Shown here piece after piece: positions 1-11,820 of a DNA stretch of 64,000 bases. Numbering within the stretch: position 1 is the stretch's first letter; the number at the start of each line of letters is the position of its first letter. A program made the translations under genes and the position numbers. The DNA lies in NCBI RefSeq assembly GCF_015832195.1, contig NC_052017.1, forward strand, positions 8,880,790 to 8,944,789. The letters are read 5' to 3'. Below the pieces are notes generated by a model. The model made no database searches. It saw only the letters and a program-made list of their open reading frames with translations, and was not told the origin of the DNA. This stretch comes from Motacilla alba alba. Lineage: Eukaryota; Chordata; Aves; Passeriformes; Motacillidae.

Positions 1-3000
1 CCTGACTATTCAGCCCAGTCCACCCACGATATAGTGATGCATCAGAAACAATCATGTGGGAGAAGAGAGTTATTCCTTTAAAAATGTTCCTCATACCAGT
101 TCTTTTCACAAATATTTAGTTCTTTTAAGTCTATCAAATACAGCCTGTAAACTATCATCTGCTCCTAAAATGTGTGCAACTTTACTATCTCAATGATGTT
201 AATCTCTAGGGCCACATCCTCTTGCTGTGGCCCCCACATGATATTTCAAAATTATTTCATGTGTCAGCTGGGATTGAAAATATTTCATAGGAGAATAACT
301 GCTAAAAATATATTTTTGTGTTTGTAGCAGTTCCTGTTAATATGAACAAATGGAAACCACTTAGCAATGTTTGCATAAGTGCAAACTTTGAGATAAAGAT
401 GTTAGAAACAACATTTCAAAATGGCCCTTTGCCCTTCTTGTTCTGGCCCAAAAATAGCTGCATGTAAGTCTTGAGATGGCAGTACTTTTGGCCAGAGAGT
501 CAATAATTTTAATAGAACTAGCATAGGACAGAAATGCCATCCAAAAATGGATTCATGTTTAATCTGGTAATCTGATCCCATATGGCACTTTAAAGAGTGG
601 GAGGAATTAGTGTTTGCTGCTTAAAGAAATTACCCAGAAAATGACTGCTGAAGACAGACCAAATAGTACCTCATCAGCATTCAGTGTGAAAAAGGCAAAC
701 AACACAGGAACAAGAGAAGTTAAAAGGTGAGCCAGCAAAGAAAGCCAAAATTTGTTCCTGTATGGCTGGGAAAGGGATAACAATCAGATGATAACGGCAA
801 TCTCACAAAGTACTGGATATAAATAAAGAGGAATTAGAATATATTGCACAGAAGGGTAGAAGACAGTTTAAAAACCAGAGCTAGCAATAAGGCAAGCACC
901 ATCTTTAAATGCCCATTCATCTTCTCTGCAGTTCTGAGGTGTTAAGAATGCAGGGTTTTGTCCCAGAGTTATTTCTAATCATCCTAATAAGAGAAGCAAA
1001 GGTCTGGGGCACAAGGATCATGATGACAAAGTTGGTTCTGACACTAAACTGGGCTTTATGTCACAGTTTCAGGACACATTTCTGGGAGGCAAAATAGGCC
1101 AATGTGGCTCTTTCTGCCTTTGTCCCTCAGTCCCTGCAGTTGTTTGTCTGTGTGACCTTGCGATGAACTACATCAAGAAACTGAACTTCCAACCACTCCT
1201 GTTAAAGAACTACAAGAAAGGACTGAGTACAGTTTTAATATAGCTGAGGTCAACCAGTTCATCTATAGCCCTGCAAAAAGTGGCAATGGCACAACTGAGG
1301 AGCCACCCCTGGAGTGAACAGTTGGAGCTAAATGGAATAAACAGATGGAGTTGAAGAGGAGAAAAGCAGGAACAGCTCATGCTGCCTTTGATGCCAAGAG
1401 CGACGTCCGCAGAAACACAGCCTCAGAGCTCCCAGTTTGTGCTGTCTCTGGAAGTGTGTTCATATCTGCATAAACACAGTAAATACAGCCTTTGTGCTAA
1501 AAAAGAATTGTAATGGCCAGAGAATAAAAATAGCTGAGGGATGAAATGTGATGAACATCCAAAACACTTCAGATTCAGGCAGGCAGAACAATAATGTCAT
1601 GATGCCTTTTCTGTTCTTCGCCTATGAAGAGGCTCAGCTAGCCTGACCTGCCCCATGTTGGCAAACCTCCTTTCATGACATTGACCTTTCACTTGGCCTA
1701 CCCCCAAAAATCCTACAAGATATGAGGAGCCCTTCTCTTTTACTGAAATTGAGGAAACTGAAAGGCACCAAAACAATGGCTAGTGAAGTTGCAGATAAAC
1801 CAGCGCATGGTTTGTGGCTTGCAAATGTATTGGGTGTTTCTATAGCTTGACATGGACATGTAGCATAGGTTAAAAACCAAAGAAAAGCTATTTTCACCCT
1901 TCACACCTCTCTGGAAAAGAAAGCATTTAGCAGAACAAAATGGTTGTTGTAAAATGAAATAAGATGTGACTGTTCCCATATGGGGATTACACAAAATACA
2001 CCCCTAAAGAATTATTCTGTTGCTTACTTCTGGGGCAAGAATACAGGATTTATCTGTAAAACCAGCTCAGACCAGGGCAGTGCAGTGGCTAATGAAACCC
2101 ATGCCAATATAGGTCCAAATCCTTTCCTTTGTGTCACCAGTTCAAGCACACCAATTTGTGACAGAGCTCTGAAATGAAAAATCACAGCCCAGTGCACAGA
2201 GATAATATAGACAATAACTAAGCTTTTGCTGCGTGCTTATGCACACATGCAACACCCAGCATTCAGCTCAGGCAGAGCTTGGCTGGCTCACCAAAGCCAA
2301 AAGCCCTGAAATAAAGAGTCCAAACTGGGGGGAGAAAAAAAATAAATCCCTTATGTGCAAGCTATAAATAAAAAAAACTCACAATACTTTTCAAGTTTTA
2401 TCCTGTGGCTCTGAACAGACATAGGCTCTGGGTTCTGCACCAGTGTCCAATGGCAGGATTAGTGCTATGGTATTGCATCTTTAATGGATACACTTGTCTA
2501 TTTATATATATTCTCTCTTTAAATAATATTTTATTTTCTCTCTTTTCTCCTTATTTTATAAAAATAATTTGCAGAATAAAACATCCTTTGTTTTGTTTAG
2601 GTGGCAGTTGAGGCAGAGGGAGGACAATATCCCTTTTTGTCTAAAAAATTACAAATCCTTGAGTGAGATTCCCTAAAATTAAATATATTGTAAGTGCCAT
2701 AGCAACTTAAGTGTCCTCACTTGAACACCCGGGTTTTCAAAGCCCATGGCTAGTCTGGGTGTCACAGCAGTAGCTATCAGCTCTGCACATTTTAAAAACT
2801 TCTTTAATGAATGAAGAAAAAAACCCAACCCCTACCACATTTATGGGAACAGTATTTATTCCCCAAGGGGGTAAATCAATACAGGTGTCTGTGCATGTTC
2901 AGCCTTGCCTGCCCCTTCATACAATTTTCTATCTCTGAGATGCAAAGCTGCAACAGACTCTCAGGGTCCCTTTCGCTAAGGACTGGCCACTTCTGGCAGT

Positions 3001-6000
3001 TCCCCCCCTCTCATGCCACACCAGAACATATTTACATGATTTTACATGGATATAGATCAAGGCAGAAAGATTATGATTTGCCAGGCTGGATAGAGCCGGG
3101 CGAGAGGCCTTCCCTAATTAAAAGCACAGGGATCATCAAGGACCTCTTCCAGGCTATACTTGATTTCCCTTCTTCCATTTCCCCTTTCCCTCCTCTGAAG
3201 GCCTTGTTTAACTCTTTGCAGAAAAATGACAATAGGTGAACTGAGCTGACATAAAAGCAATTTCCCTACACTCACATTCTTTGTGCTCAGTTCAGCCAAG
3301 ATTTCCTTATTTCACCCAAGAGAAAGGCAAAGAACATGTTCTTAAAGCCAGCATTTTATTTGCCCAGCAGTCTATTGGGTTGTGTCACTATTAGAATATC
3401 CAGCTCACTAACAGCAGTGTTCACTTTCAATCAGCAATAAAGTGTTTATTGACAGGTCAGAAAGGGAAAATGGCTGATTGAATAAACCAGAGCAACTGTA
3501 ACCATAATCCTCTGCTAAACATACCCCAGAAGTGTCCTTCACATTCTGCAGTGTGATCAAGAATGTCAATAAATTATGGTTTTTATTTCAGGATTTGGCT
3601 AAAATAAGGATTATATCCTGCCTTTTTATTGACTGCAGTATTATTTTTTTATAGTCTTTAGATTGTGTCCCTTGTTTGTGTTCTTTTCTGTTCAGGAGTT
3701 CAAGTTGTAATGACTTTCTGTGTGTCAAATAGAAATATCACCACTTCGCATCCCTGAAAGGAATCACATCAAGAAATCAAAAGGTTAAACTCTATTATCT
3801 GGAAAGACCAAGTTCCCCTTGTATCTCTGCAAGTTGACTGCTTTTTTGCAAGTTCACATTATTACTTAATATGAAAAGCACAGCCTAGAGATGGGACAGG
3901 AGATGTGCAAGATGTGCCATGAAAAGGTTGGAATTAATGGATGGGTCTCATCAATCTCATCTTGTATTTGTGATGAAGACAGTGCAAAGTGAATATACAC
4001 CTTTAATAAGAAAGAGATTGTCAAAAACATGACAGTTATAAATCCAAGGTCAACTGTAGCCTTCAAGGAGTTTTCTTAAGCAGTAGTGATGGATTCCCAA
4101 ATTGCTAGAAGTTTTACATAAACCAGCTTGACACTATATTACCACATGTTCCACAGCATAAGAATTTCAAGGCTTTCAGCACATCCATCTGAAGGAGATT
4201 ATAGAACCTTGGCCTCATTCTTGGTAGCCATGTTAGTGAAGCCATGAAGGGGTTCCCAAAAACAGGAATGCTAAATTTTGCCAAGCAATGGCCATAATTT
4301 TCTTTTATAAAGAACAGCTTAGTCAAAGCCAAAACCCACTAAATGCTTGACAATATTACCAATGACTTTCCGAGAAAATCCATAATGTCCTTTTCATCTT
4401 GGAGGCCATGTAAGCATCCCACACATTCAAACACTGGTGAAGTTCAGCAGCTTTCAGGCTAGTATACAGCAACTATTTAACAATTTAGAGCAAACCTACA
4501 CATTTCTTTAAAAGCAAATGCAAAGCGTACTCTAAAACAGCATTCCCAGGGTTATTTTAGGTGGGTACAATATAATCATTTTCACAGTTTAACAGCATAT
4601 GTTTTGCCTTCAATCTCTATATAGTCCCTCTGAGAACATAACCTTACATAACTCTTTTTTAGAAATTATTATTTTAAAGATGATCCCTGAAAAAGCTTTG
4701 CCTTGTTCTCCCACAGCTCTCTCAGTAAATCCCAAAGTCTCTAAAATCCATGTAAAGTCTCCAGCTTTCAGGGAATGACACAGCAGTTCAGAATAGGTTT
4801 TCCAGAAAAGAAACCTTCAGGCTGCTGGCATTAAGCACTGGTCTTTGCTTCAGTTCCTGTAACTTCTTCCCAGTTTCATCTTCCTCCCCAAATCAGCCAT
4901 CATTATCTCTACACTGTTAAAACTGCAGCTCGTTAGTTGCAGTAGTGGGCAACCTAGCTCGGTGTTTTTCTCCTTCCACTGGTTTTCCATTATTCTCTGC
5001 CCATCCAAGTATGTTTGTTCATTTCTAGCTCTTCTACAGGAGTTCATTCATGGCAAATCAGAGGACAGATGGTAGATGCCAGAGCAGACAGACACACAGA
5101 GGTATTTATATGTAGGATTCCTCCCAGTTTCCTTTATGAGAAATGCTTTTTCCCAGCATATATTGGGAACTAAACCAGGAAAGCAAAAATGCAAATATTA
5201 ATTCTGCAGAATTACCAGAACAGTGCATTAATACTTGTACTGTGGCTCATACTGGCATCAGCTATAGAACAGCACATCCAAGAACTGCAGCATGTGTCAT
5301 GGTCTTATTTCTAGCCACAGATTCCAAATTTTAAATCTAGTCTGAAGGACAATTTCCGTGGGCAACCCATCTCCTACTTGAAGGAGCACAACTTTTGGCG
5401 CAGTCTCTTTTTCTGGGACCTGATCCTTTGCTGCCTTGGCTCGATATTGATACTTTTGCACAAAAGGTATAATGTGCTACAGTTCCTGCTGTAACACTCA
5501 CTCCACTCTCCTCTCCTGCTGAGCAGGTGAAAATGAACAAAGAAGCTGCAAGGCTGCAGCACTATAAATCCTTACACTTGCATTTCCAAATTGTTTCTAT
5601 CAGAAACATAGCAGAGTCCTAGCAGAGAAGAGGTTATTTTTAAAGACAAAGAAATTAAAAAATTTTGTCAACATTTCAAAAATTCAAAGGGTCCTGTACA
5701 ATTTTAATACTATTTTACATTTGATGAAATTCTGCAAATAATAGTTACACCTTTGAAAACCCCCAATATTATTAGCTTTAATAAAGTTTTTCAAGCATTT
5801 CCTTTCTTGGAAATATATTTTAGACTTTTGGTTGAAGGAATAACAAAAGTACCCTTTCCTAGTTCGACTTCTCTCTTGAATGAATTTGATCCTCATTCCA
5901 CCCTCTGTGTCCCCTTTGCTCCTCCTTGAAGCTCCTAAATGAGCTCTGGAGTGATCATGGGAAGGGGCTTGCCGGGTAATGGCAGCCAGAGGCAGCAGGG

Positions 6001-6424
6001 GGGGCTCACACATAGGGTTACTTTGCTGGCCTTGCATATTTTCATCTTCATTTTCACTCTTTACTGATGGTAATGGCAGAAGACAGAATTTCCATAGCAG
6101 TATTAAACTTTGGAACCTAAATTTTCTGATAATTTTCCTTGGAATTTCTGTACATGAATGCTTTTGATGATAATTTATATCTATTTCTTGCATCGAGACA
6201 TTCATCAGTAAATCTCAAAGCACTTTAGAAAGGAGATCAATGTCATTATCATCATTTTGAAATTAGCTTACCAAGAGATTATTATTTCTGGTACAAAGTG
6301 ATTGCTGTATAAAAGCAGTATGAGTGCCATGGCATTTGCCTTTGTGCCATAATCTTAACACTGCTATCTAAAGATTTCTTCAGCCAAATCAGAATAAGAC
6401 TGCCTTAGTCTTTTCTTCTATCTC
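1..6424. other. Unique noncoding sequence, no gene seen
   Basis: I see no gene, repeat family or RNA gene in this stretch. It is AT-rich and CpG-poor, with stops in all frames. The longest open frame of the whole window (173 codons, minus strand, 5684-6205) lies here, but it has no recognisable domain and no protein-like periodicity that I can see, and the sequence around it has no convincing splice sites. A 142-codon plus-strand frame at 2811-3239 is equally unconvincing. The stretch could be intergenic or intronic. Confidence 0.6.
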
Positions 6425-6444
6425 AAAAAAAAAAAAAAAAAAAA
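6425..6444 (+). repeat. Poly(A) tract, A20
   Basis: An uninterrupted run of 20 A residues. No retroposed sequence that I recognise lies upstream, so it is called only as a homopolymer. Its length probably varies between individuals. Confidence 0.9.
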
Positions 6445-9400
6445 CCCTCACAAAAACAACAAAGGAAGGATTGAAAGAAATATGAGCCTTTTGACTAAAG
6501 GAAGAAATACAAGTTAACATTACTATATATTTTACCTAAATCCAGACATATAATTCCAAAAAGACTGACGGACATCAAAAAGAGCCACGTTCACTAAAGG
6601 AAAGCTTTGCTGTTTGAAGGCTTGCTGAGCCCTGTCCTCCACAGAAAGGGCTTCACTGATACATTGTGGGAAAACTGGCCCAATCCTGAATAACACTGTG
6701 CTTTCTCTCTCTAAACGGAGAAAATCCAGAGCCTTCAGAGAATTTCATGATAAAATGCCATATAGAGAAGTGTTTGCTGTTTGCCATTCTGCTGCCATGC
6801 ATTCATGACAGGGCTTAAATGTTACCCTCACAGTGCAACGCAAAACTCAGGCAAGCTCCAAGATCTCCTTGCAAGAGAGGGAAGAGGAAAGGAAAACAAA
6901 TATTAACAGCAGCCAAAGGATCTCTGGGCAGTATGTTCTTTTATGAACACCCTTAGTACAGCAAAGACCTACACTGAATTTTTGCTCTTTTTTTTTTTTG
7001 CAATAAGTGCATGAGAAAAAAATGTTAGTTAAAGAGAAACCTATAATGGTTAGTCAGAAATTGTAATTTTCGTACTGCCAAAAGAAAAAAAATGTGGGCA
7101 AATGTGTGTTTTGAAATGAAGAAATATGTATTGTAAATAAAAATGAAATGTGGGGTTTAATAACTTGACTGTTTCTACCATTCAAGCATCAGCCTCAAAA
7201 CAAAAAGCACACAGAGCAAGAGAAAGTTCTGTAACTTTTTCAGTATTCTTCATTAGACTCCATCATTCACAGCCCCCAGAGTGAACAGCATCATCAAATC
7301 AATTGCACCAAAGCCTCCTCTGATTTATGAAAGGCCTCACCATGGAGTTTTCATATAGTAGTTATTTAAGCACTGAAAAGTCTTACCTATAGATCCTCAA
7401 GTAATTACACACTGAGAAAGCTCGGGCAAAGAAGACTTTCAGCAAAGGGAGGCCACTGTAGGAACAAAAGCCTTTTTACAGCTGAAATCAGGCATGTATT
7501 ACAGGTTTGTGTTTTTATAGGGCTGCATTAAGAGCTGAGCCCCAAGACTAGCACAAAATGAGAGCAAAGGGACTTTTCCAGCGATAAATCTGAAGAGATA
7601 TAAAGCCATTTCCAGGACCATCACTATAATAAAATCCAGATACAGGTTTTTCCTTTAGAACTCCTTGTTTAAATAATCATTTGGTGACCTGTGATGGCAC
7701 ACATACATACGCATATAGTAGGTGCTAAAAACATCACCTTTCTACAGTTCAGTTTGGATTTTTATTTTTAATTTTCTATTCACCTTCATTTCCCACCTTC
7801 CCCCCAGCACAGTCAAAAAGAACAGCCAAGTTTCTGCTTACAGGAGTAGGAACTGCTGCACTCCTGCTTATGGGGTTTGGGCAGTGGACTTCCAAGGGAG
7901 GTTCCCAGCCTCCACACTCATGGACCACTGCGTCATAATGGTCTGGGTAAAAAGAATCCTTATCTCTTTCCTCTGAAACCTGTCCTTCAAACACAGCAGA
8001 AATGGAGCTTTATCCACTCTGCAATGGAGTAAAAACAGCATCAGCATCCTTGTCTTCACTGGAAGAAACTATTTTCCCCCTTTCCTTCCTCCTGTGCAAA
8101 GTCTCTCTAAAAAATGAGTTGGATAAGTGAATCAGCCTTCACCTCTTCACAGAATGGAAAAAGACCATGTTTATATGCTTTATCCCCTTTTAAAAATTTT
8201 ATATACAGTTTATAAGCATCGAAACATATTGACGCTCATTTTTAGGAAGGTGGGCAAACAGAAATTTGCAGGATCTTTGCACCAAACTCAAACATAACCC
8301 TTCTGGTCAGCTTCAATCAGTTCAGATGGCAGCTGTACACTCACCGATATTTTGGAAAAATTGCTGTATTTTGTGACTCCCAAAGAAATCTACACCCTCT
8401 CAACAGCAACACCTTAATCGATCTACTCTGCTTCAGAGTTTGCTGAAAAACAGTTACACACCATCAAGTTATATAGAAATATATTTTATATATGTTGAAT
8501 CTCTACCAAAATGCAAAATTTAACACAGAGGAGTGAGCTATTGCATCTCTGTGATGCACCTCATTGGGTCAACTCATGTGAGTCACAAGGCATTATGAAG
8601 GCACTGGTTTATTTCTTACCTCTGCTGCTTATATACAGTGATATATTAATAAAATTACCATTTCATTTATGCCCCAAGACCTACAGCTACTTATAGGTGT
8701 CCTAATGTTTACAATTATTCCAAGTGTGATTCAAAGACGTAGCTTTGGTTAAAATCTACCAAAACAAAGCCCCTTAGCTGCTGCATCCTAACCATTATCA
8801 AATAAAATCTTAACCTAGGCCCCATTTGATTAGAAAGCACATACTAGTGCATTATGGGGAGATTGGAAGGAAGGTGAGGTACTCAACAGGGAAAAAAAAA
8901 GCTAAAAAGATCTAAAACTGCCTGCAGGTGGGCTTAATAAGACATCCTTGAGTTTTAGCCTGCATCAAGGCTAAGAACTAGCATGCAGCCAACCTGATTT
9001 GAGTTAGCAGAACACTTCTATTTTAAATTTTTTTTTTTTGCATAAAACATTTTGGATGAGATTTTTTTAGTCAAAATTTAGAGAAAGCCAGAATTAATAT
9101 TGCTATCCTGAAGAAAACTTCTTCTTGCAAACTGAAAAGGGAGGGTATTTTAACATGGTAAAACACATGAATTTGCACGTATGTACTTGTGCTTATACAG
9201 ACCACTGTCTTCTCCTGGGGCACCTAGCAGATGCTCTGAATGTTTATGAACACATTGCCCTTTGGAAAATGGAACCTCGTGTAGTCTTAAGATAGGATTT
9301 TCAAAAGATAGGTCCTAAATGGAGTTACGGATTCATTCCCATAAACCCTAATCCTAACCCCTTGATGGGGCTTTTCCCTGGATACCCTATCTTTACTATT

Positions 9401-11115
9401 TTTAAAATATAAAGGCAGGAGAGCTGAGGTTTGGGCTCATGTAATAGAGCTCAGAATAAAAGTGCAGCATCCGGCCACCAAGATTTTGCTCTCAAAAGTG
9501 ACTGATTTGTCATTGATCAATGTGCAATTTACCTTGGGGAAATCAAAATGACACAGTATTTTCCTACAGGTGTGACTCTCTCACTGCTTTCTCCCAGAGA
9601 ACTTCCAGTGGCAAAGTCATCACCAGGTTTGGCACTGGGTGTACTGGCTTTGCTGCAGCTGCTATTCCTGCGCTGTTAATGACCTGTGCTAGTGTTGTAT
9701 CACACCAAGTGGCTGTGCCACGGGGCTCCCTGTGGCCTGAGGGATGCTGTAGCTCTCCAGCAGCACACCTATTATCTGATGTCAGACAGCACTGTCTCCA
9801 AGAGCAGCAGCATCCATCAGCAGCCACGAGCTAGGGAAAAAAAGCAGCTGTTTCCAAATCTTTTTGATATGATGTGCAATACACTCAAGCAAACCCCCCT
9901 TCCTCTCCCCTGGGATATATTATAAATATTATGAATTTGTATTATTAATGCTGTATGAGTGTTGGAATATTTACTGTAAGTGTGGGGCCTTAACATTTGT
10001 ACAACTCAAGTGTGTCTAGGGAATCTCTCACTAAGTGCTGATATGCAACTGCTTCTAGATAAGTGTAAATATCACAGGACAAGGTTTCATAACAGTTTAA
10101 GACAGAAAGTAAAAAAATGTTGTATTATCCTACAGGGCTGATGCTGGAAAGTATGCAGCTGTATGACAGGCAGCTGAGGGTGAATTTTGACAGGGCATTA
10201 GGCAGCCAGTGTAGCAAAAGTGTAATAAGATCGTTAACGAACAAGAGATCAATAGCCTTTTAATTTCTCCACCTGAAATGCTGTAAAATGCTCTCTCTAA
10301 CACGAGGTTTTCCAGGGAAGGATGTCAACTACTCACTAATCAAAGCTACTTTCTGCAGCAGTGCTGCACCTCACAAGCCGCCCTTTAAGAAAGTGTTCCT
10401 GATTTACTTGTGAATCAAATTGCTCTCACAGTCCAATGTGGGCTCGCTGTAATAGGAGAAAGCAACAAGGGAGGACACCTACTGATACATTACTTTTCTA
10501 TTTTATTAGCAGGAACCGTGTTAAAGCCAATTAAATTTCATAGAACTGAGATCAGTTGCTCTCTTCTGGAGATTCCTGTGAAGGTTTAAAGCTAAAATGA
10601 AGAGTCTCCCACAGAAACCGTTAATTATAATTGTTCTTAATAAAGAGGGAGCACAAATGCAACCAGAATTTGAAACTAGTGCTGCTGATTTGGCAGGTCT
10701 GGTAATAAAGTTTTGTTTGGAAAGTCTGTTCTCAAAACTAATTTAATAGTCCAGTAACATCAAAGCTGCTCATCACAAGAAAGACTATTTTCTGATTTCC
10801 AGTGCACATAAATGTACAACATTTTTGGTCAACTAGAAATTTCTGTCAAAATTTGGTATTTCATATTTCCAGCTACCAGGACCAGGAAATGGCCATTGAA
10901 ATTTACATTTTTCTCTTTTTGATGCAAAGCACAGACTGGTCTGCTGGACCTTTTGTCCAGCAATTACTTGTGAAACAGGTATATTCTCAATTGTTTGTAG
11001 TTTAAAGTATTCAAGAAAATTAACCTGGAAGAGACAAAGTTGAACCTAAATTCCCAAACATGCAGTTCATTCTTTTGGAAATAACAAGCTTTTTGGTTTT
11101 ATTTAGAATTAAACA
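6445..11115. other. Unique noncoding sequence
   Basis: No gene or interspersed repeat is recognised. The stretch holds a 12-T run near 6988-6999 and a short degenerate telomere-like string at 9344-9360. At about 10170-10680 there is a block with homeodomain-type cores and a TCGTTAACGA palindrome that may be a conserved noncoding element (see findings). Overlapping open frames on both strands at 9520-9925 look like chance frames in a locally more GC-rich patch. Confidence 0.5.
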
Positions 11116-11155
11116 CCCCCCTTTAGTCAAATTTCCCCCTCTGCCCCCCTCCCCC
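11116..11155 (-). other. C-rich tract, possible G-quadruplex on minus strand
   Basis: Four C runs of 6, 5, 6 and 5 bases lie at 11116-11121, 11135-11139, 11144-11149 and 11151-11155. Read on the minus strand they are four G runs separated by 1, 4 and 13 bases. Three of the runs are close together and the fourth needs a long loop, so the structure is possible but not canonical. It stands out in an AT-rich neighbourhood. Confidence 0.45.
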
Positions 11156-11742
11156 AAAATGAAAAATTGCATTTTCCAATTTTTTGAATGGCATTTTTGA
11201 GAAGACATGATCAGCTGTTGCTCCAGGAAAGAGCAGCCATCCTTGTCAAGCTGCAAGTGTTTCATGGCTCACTCAAAATAATGCCCAGGAGAAGGAAAAG
11301 CCAGACTACACCAATACATTATAACCAAGCTGCCTGCAACAGCTGCAAAATTCTTTCTGACCTCAGCATGCTCCAGCTTTTCTGCTTTTGGGAGCTGCCA
11401 CCCACCTTCTCACACATGCCAAGTCATCACTTCAAACAAACTCTCCTATAGTTTCAAAAATCAGTCTAAAAAAACCCCTCTAGTTTTAAAAATTGTGCCC
11501 ACCACTACAGTCTCCCACTCTCCCCCTTTTTATTTCCCAGTTTGTTCTGATAATTTTTGATCACAGGGCATATTTCTGCTCTGTGGCACAAGTTCTACAG
11601 CCTTACACTGGAGTCTTTCAACCCAAACCAAACTGCCACATCAGCCTCCTCTTTAGATTTCAGCCACTTAGACCTACCCCACCTTGCTTTGTCTTGGTTT
11701 CCCATCTCTTCTCTCTGCAGACTTGCTTTTTTCATTTATATT

Positions 11743-11820
11743 TATGTGTGTGTATACATATATATGCATAGAAAAATAAATGTATAGAAATATCTTAAAT
11801 AAATATACATATATATCTTA
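11743..11820. repeat. TG/TA-rich microsatellite region
   Basis: A TGTGTGTGTATACATATATATG stretch (11745-11766) runs into AT-rich sequence made of TATA and AAATA words. It is a degenerate dinucleotide microsatellite with no coding potential. Confidence 0.8.

Noticed and set aside
5684..6205. Longest open frame in the window (173 codons, minus strand)
   Set aside because: No domain, signal peptide or familiar motif. It covers low-complexity AT-rich sequence at its 3' half. A frame of this length is expected by chance when six frames of 64 kb are scanned.
6425..6444. Poly(A) tract as the tail of a processed pseudogene
   Set aside because: No gene-like sequence precedes it and no flanking duplication is visible. 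The same applies to the tracts at 17574, 27450 and 39762.
9344..9360. Telomere-like string AACCCTAATCCTAACCC
   Set aside because: Fewer than three units and imperfect. Too short to support an interstitial telomeric repeat.
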